The translations under genes were made by a program, and so were the position numbers. A stretch of DNA of 25,988 nt from CAZGCA01 sp964524145. Lineage in GTDB: Bacteria; Hydrogenedentota; CAZGCA01. Within the stretch, counting starts at the first letter, position 1; each line of letters begins with the position of its first letter. The notes under the pieces are model-generated. The model was not told where the DNA came from. It did no database searches and saw nothing but the letters and a program-made list of their open reading frames with translations. Location of the stretch: assembly GCA_964524145.1 (NCBI GenBank), contig CAZGCA010000090.1:1-25988 (forward strand), written 5' to 3'. Positions 22,681 through 25,988 of the stretch are shown in pieces.

Positions 22681-24165
22681 TTACGCTTTTTCCTGTCGCC
22701 GACCAATCCGCTTGATGTCCGGCAGGTTTCCGTTCGTCACAGCACAGATATGGGTGCAACTTTCCAGGTCAACATCCTTATCGAGGGCTTCCACGGAAAC
22801 AGGGACTACTTGAAAGCCCAATACATGCAAGTATTCCACAATATCGTGGACGGACTGACCCAGTCGCGAAAGATAGTCATGGTGAATCTCGCAGAATACT
22901 TGGGGGCCGTTGTGCTGCAACGTCTTCTCCGCCCCTCGAAACACAAGCAGCTCGGCACCCTCACAATCCATGTTAATCAGATCAACTCGTTCGAGGGCCT
23001 GTTCCGCCATGAAGTTGTCCAGAGAAGTGGTCCCCACAATGATTTCCTCGGCGTCGTCCGTCTCAACGATCCCGCTTCCTTCGCCGTGCTTGTAGTAGCT
23101 GGTTTCGCTCTCTTTGTCGGTAACGGCGAGCTGATGTGCCCTGACATTGTCCACTTCATTCAATCGCAGATTTTCTATGAGGGCTGCGTAGTACTCAGGA
23201 ACGGGCTCGAAAGCGTGGACCTGACCTTCCGGACCAACGCTTTTCGCCAGAGCCACGGTCGTGACGCCCTTGTTGGCCCCCAACTCCAACACCACCATAC
23301 CCGGTTCAGCCATGGCCTCCAGTATGGTTACTTCACCATGATGATGCGCATTCTGCTTAAGCTGGGTCTGGAATGACGGCGAGTCATAAACAAAGGGCTC
23401 GAGCCCGGGTTGGCTCCTTTCGCGCTTGCGAAAGCCGTACAGACGGCCTTGCTGCAGGTGGCCGTCATGGATGAGTTGGTGGTACATTTCCTTCTCCAGG
23501 CGGAATCCCACGCTCTCGATTTCCTGGTTGAGGTCATCTTCTGAAGCGATGTCCGTGTGGGTGACAAGGTGCGGGCTGAAAACAGAGAGCAGGCCGTCCC
23601 ACTTCATGACCCTATACATTTCCTCGAGCAAGGATCTTCTATCCGTGGCTGTACTTCTTCTGGTAGTTTGCCCTCGGTTTTCCTCCCATCCAATTAGATG
23701 CAGAACATCATGGAGAAGAACTAGGTCGACAGACTCGTCTTCCAGCGGGATCCGGACTCCCCCGTGCGTGTTGATGGTATCGATGTGGGCAAATCCCTGG
23801 GCGTCGGCCAAGCGTCGCAATGTCTCCAAAGCTTCCGCGCTCTTCTCGATAGCGTAGACTTTGCCCTGTTTGCCCACTATCTTGGCCGCGGGAAGAGTGT
23901 AACTGCCGTTCGCGCATCCGAAATCCAGAACTCTCTGACCCGGCCTTACGCCTATCGCTGCGAGGCAATCATCCGCGTGCTCTTTCAGCCACATGTCCAA
24001 GTCGGTTTCCATGGTTCCATTGTCTTCTGCAATTTTGTTTCGTACGAATCGGTTAATCCCAGGAAGCTGTTGTTCCTCCCGGTTCACCGAGTTGTCGTCC
24101 CAAGAGTCCCTTCTGATTGCGGGGTCTTGGCCAAACGGACATGTTCCAAATCCTCTAGCCATCAT
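22681..24165 (-). CDS. Two-domain methyltransferase: class I MT fused to FkbM-type MT
   Basis: A 494-aa protein with two Rossmann-fold methyltransferase domains. Domain 1 (about 55-245) has VLDFGCANGSYTLPAAKIVG (SAM motif, 79-98), GKVYAIEKSAEALETL, LEDESVDLVLLHDVLHLIGW and MYRVMKWDGLLSVFSPH. Domain 2 (about 265-475) is FkbM-like: VVLELGANKGVTTVALAKSVGPEG (292-314), VHAFEPVPEYYAALIENLRLNE, GTTSLDNFM and VDLINMDCEGAELLVFRGAEKTL (394-416). FkbM enzymes usually O-methylate sugars or small molecules. The first 50 residues (MARGFGTCPFGQ...) are not conserved domain sequence. A GAGAAGG lies right at the start codons; a start at Met52 (24012) is possible but has no RBS. Fusion of these two families is unusual. 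Confidence 0.85.
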   Translation of the reverse strand: MMARGFGTCPFGQDPAIRRDSWDDNSVNREEQQLPGINRFVRNKIAEDNGTMETDLDMWLKEHADDCLAAIGVRPGQRVLDFGCANGSYTLPAAKIVGKQGKVYAIEKSAEALETLRRLADAQGFAHIDTINTHGGVRIPLEDESVDLVLLHDVLHLIGWEENRGQTTRRSTATDRRSLLEEMYRVMKWDGLLSVFSPHLVTHTDIASEDDLNQEIESVGFRLEKEMYHQLIHDGHLQQGRLYGFRKRERSQPGLEPFVYDSPSFQTQLKQNAHHHGEVTILEAMAEPGMVVLELGANKGVTTVALAKSVGPEGQVHAFEPVPEYYAALIENLRLNEVDNVRAHQLAVTDKESETSYYKHGEGSGIVETDDAEEIIVGTTSLDNFMAEQALERVDLINMDCEGAELLVFRGAEKTLQHNGPQVFCEIHHDYLSRLGQSVHDIVEYLHVLGFQVVPVSVEALDKDVDLESCTHICAVTNGNLPDIKRIGRRQEKA

Positions 24166-24264
24166 CCTTCTCTTTTGCCCTGCTCGACTATTCTCAGATG
24201 CTCGTCTGCGAAAGCCGGCGTGTTCTCGTGGGGCACGTGCTGTTCCTTCGTTCAGCGCACGCCC

Positions 24265-25988
24265 TTAACCTTCTTCATGCCTGGAGCGAACTAACGCATA
24301 GCCCACAGGCAACAACAGCAGCGTCAGCAGCAGCGAGTACAGCAGGCCGCCTATCACGCCGATGGCCATCGTCACGAGCATGCCGCCGCCCTCGCCGAGG
24401 TTCAGCGCCAGCGGTACCAGCCCGAGCACCGTGGTCAACTGGGTCATCAAGATCGGGCGAACACGGATCGGGGCCGCTTTGCGGATGGCCTCCAGCGGAG
24501 ACATCCCGGCCTGGCGGTACTCCTCGGCCAAGGTCAACAGCACCACGCCCTGCGACGTGATGCCGCCCATCATGACGAGGATGCCGATCTGGACGGTCAC
24601 GCCAACCGGCGCGCCGGCGACAGACAGCGCCAGGAGCGCCCCCGTCAGCGCCAACGGGACGTTCAGCATGATCAGCAGGGGCAGCACGAAGGATTCGTAC
24701 TGGATGGCCAATATCACGTAGGCGAACAACGCGGCGAAGCCGATGATCAGCCCCATGACGCGCCGGCTTTCCGCCATGAACCGGGCCTCGCTGCCCATGG
24801 AGATCTCGACGCCCGGCGGCGGCTCCAGATCAATGGCAGCCTGCTCAGCCCGGGCAAGGGCCTCGCCAACGCTGACACCGACCGGGTCGGCGCGAACGAT
24901 CACCCGCATGACCTGGTCCTCGCGGGAGATCTCGACGGGGCCGACGGCCCGGCGGACCTCGGCGATGTCCCGCAGATAGATCGGCTCGCCGTTGCGGGTC
25001 TCCACGATCAGGTTCTCCAGATGCGTCTTGCTGGTGAGCGCGACCTCCGGCACCATGACGCGAATGGGGTAGTACTCGGTCCCCTCGCGGTACTGGGTTC
25101 CCACGAGGCCCTGCACCAGGGTCCGCAGCGTGGTGGCGACCTGGTTGACGGAAATCCCCATCGCCGACGCGCGGGCGCGGTCCACATACACGCGGTACTC
25201 CGGCTTGGTCATGTCCATCGAGATATTCACGCCTGAGAGTCCCGGCGTCTTGGTGAGCCGGGCCGCCAACTTCTCGGAGAATTCGTAGAGCAAGAGGGTA
25301 TCGGTTCCATTGATGTTGACCTCCACATCCTGCTCGCCGACCTTGCGCAGGCCCTTGATCTTCCTGGGCTTCACGGGCAGTTTGGCACCGGGTTCCTGGG
25401 CCTGTATCTTGGCGACCCAGGGCCTGATCTTCTTAATGAACTGGGCCGTGGTGATGTCTCGCCGGCTTCGCGGGACGAGTTGGATGTTCAGGTTGCCCTC
25501 GTTGCCGACCTCGAGGGTGTAAAGCCCAAAGACCCTGCCGCCGGAGAGCCGGAACGTACTCTCGATCTCGGGTAGTCCTTCGAGCCCGTTCTCAACCCGC
25601 GTGAGAATGCGGTCTACCTCGCCCACGGAGGTGCCGCTGGGCATCTTGAGTTTCACCATCACGCGGCCGTCGTCCAACTTCGGTAGAAACTGCGTGCCCG
25701 ATTGGGCGGCCAGCCAGATGCCCGCGGCGAACACCGCCACCGCCAGAGCCACCACGAGCCACTTTACCCGCAGGCAGCCACGAAGAAGCCGGTCGTAGCC
25801 TCGGAGGCCGAGTGCGATGACCCTGTCGAATCCCTTGGCGACGCGGGAGGTTTGCCCGACCGCCTCGTGGCGCAGGAGCCTATCGGTCAGCAACGGCGTG
25901 AGGGTTAGCGCTACCAACAGCGAGATCAGCACAACCCCGCCCACCACAAACACGAGTTCGCTGAGCAGGATGGCCACCATGCCCGGCA
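24265..25988 (-). CDS. RND efflux transporter, inner-membrane permease subunit (partial, C-terminal part)
   Basis: At least 574 codons running off the right edge; about half of a typical 1030-1060-aa pump. Seen are TM3-TM6 remnants (LLSELVFVVGGVVLISLLVALTLTPLL), the second periplasmic porter loop (GTQFLPKLDDGRVMVKLKMPSGTSVGEVDRIL ... LSGVNISMDMTKPEYRVYVDRARASAMGIS) and the last helices TM8-TM12 (IIGFAALFAYVILAIQYESFVLPLLIMLNVPLALTGALLAL, VQIGILVMMGGITSQGVVLL, IRVRPILMTQLTTVLGLVPLAL). The usual IVxKNAILLV-type segment reads GGITSQGVVLL. Substrate class (drug or metal) cannot be fixed without the N-terminal half, which carries the key charged TM4 residues. The gene ends 99 bp upstream of the methyltransferase directon. 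Confidence 0.9.
   Translation of the reverse strand, partial: PGMVAILLSELVFVVGGVVLISLLVALTLTPLLTDRLLRHEAVGQTSRVAKGFDRVIALGLRGYDRLLRGCLRVKWLVVALAVAVFAAGIWLAAQSGTQFLPKLDDGRVMVKLKMPSGTSVGEVDRILTRVENGLEGLPEIESTFRLSGGRVFGLYTLEVGNEGNLNIQLVPRSRRDITTAQFIKKIRPWVAKIQAQEPGAKLPVKPRKIKGLRKVGEQDVEVNINGTDTLLLYEFSEKLAARLTKTPGLSGVNISMDMTKPEYRVYVDRARASAMGISVNQVATTLRTLVQGLVGTQYREGTEYYPIRVMVPEVALTSKTHLENLIVETRNGEPIYLRDIAEVRRAVGPVEISREDQVMRVIVRADPVGVSVGEALARAEQAAIDLEPPPGVEISMGSEARFMAESRRVMGLIIGFAALFAYVILAIQYESFVLPLLIMLNVPLALTGALLALSVAGAPVGVTVQIGILVMMGGITSQGVVLLTLAEEYRQAGMSPLEAIRKAAPIRVRPILMTQLTTVLGLVPLALNLGEGGGMLVTMAIGVIGGLLYSLLLTLLLLPVGYALVRSRHEEG

Noticed and set aside
17417..24165. Mercury methylation (hgcAB) cluster
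   Set aside because: Ferredoxins and a corrinoid reactivator are present, but there is no HgcA-type corrinoid protein and neither ferredoxin has HgcB-specific features that I can see.
1..25988. CRISPR arrays, rRNA or tRNA genes, intact insertion sequences
   Set aside because: No regularly spaced repeats, no tRNA-like TPsiC/anticodon arms, no rRNA segments and no transposase were found on reading both strands.

Overview
The window looks like a chromosomal piece of an anaerobic, Gram-negative, polysaccharide-degrading bacterium, most likely from the PVC/Hydrogenedentota-like part of the tree (inference). The main pointers are a type II pseudopilin-like protein with a prepilin N-terminus and a C-terminal H-X(10)-DG motif, secreted glycosidases with Tat signals, a PQQ-type propeller protein carrying EF-hands, a PagL-like lipid A deacylase (hence an outer membrane) and many ferredoxin-type genes. 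No rRNA, tRNA, CRISPR array or intact mobile element was found.

Left part (1-11.8 kb), carbohydrate use. A secreted NHL-type propeller (100-1236, -) has a near-perfect promoter that abuts its start codon and a 9-bp palindrome upstream. Next come a ureidoglycolate lyase-family protein and a KduD-like SDR in one minus-strand operon (1436-2799). A plus-strand group follows: pseudopilin-like protein (3143-4072), GH29 alpha-L-fucosidase (4246-5784) and, overlapping it by ATGA, a PQQ/EF-hand protein (5781-7328). Two Tat-exported minus-strand proteins close the region: a GH106-like glycosidase (7457-9499) and a putative (alpha/alpha)-toroid enzyme (10084-11763). A 60-bp imperfect repeat occurs at 1374-1433 and 7341-7400.

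Junction (11.8-12.6 kb). About 750 bp hold no recognisable gene. They end in a truncated tyrosine-integrase N-terminus (about 12521-12613) that runs straight into the 3' end of the next gene, which suggests an old insertion or deletion scar.

Right part (12.6-24.2 kb), a single long minus-strand directon. In transcription order it holds: a two-domain methyltransferase (class I plus FkbM), a doubtful small ORF, a dicluster ferredoxin with a helical tail, a 57-aa dicluster ferredoxin with a TTG start, a broken TauE/SafE permease, two class I SAM methyltransferases, a YkoF-like protein overlapping the second one, a 60-aa ORF, a RACo-type ferredoxin/ASKHA corrinoid-protein reactivator, a TrmO/TsaA-type methyltransferase, an ATC-hydrolase-family protein, a PagL-like deacylase, a 10-TM putative metal exporter (PF11449 type) and a PTS enzyme I. 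The combination of corrinoid reactivator, low-potential ferredoxins and several methyltransferases suggests a methyl-transfer or redox module whose corrinoid partner is outside the window (inference). The reactivator has Asp where the third [2Fe-2S] cysteine should be, which is the most unusual single observation here. The window ends in the 3' two-thirds or less of an RND efflux pump gene (24265-25988, -).
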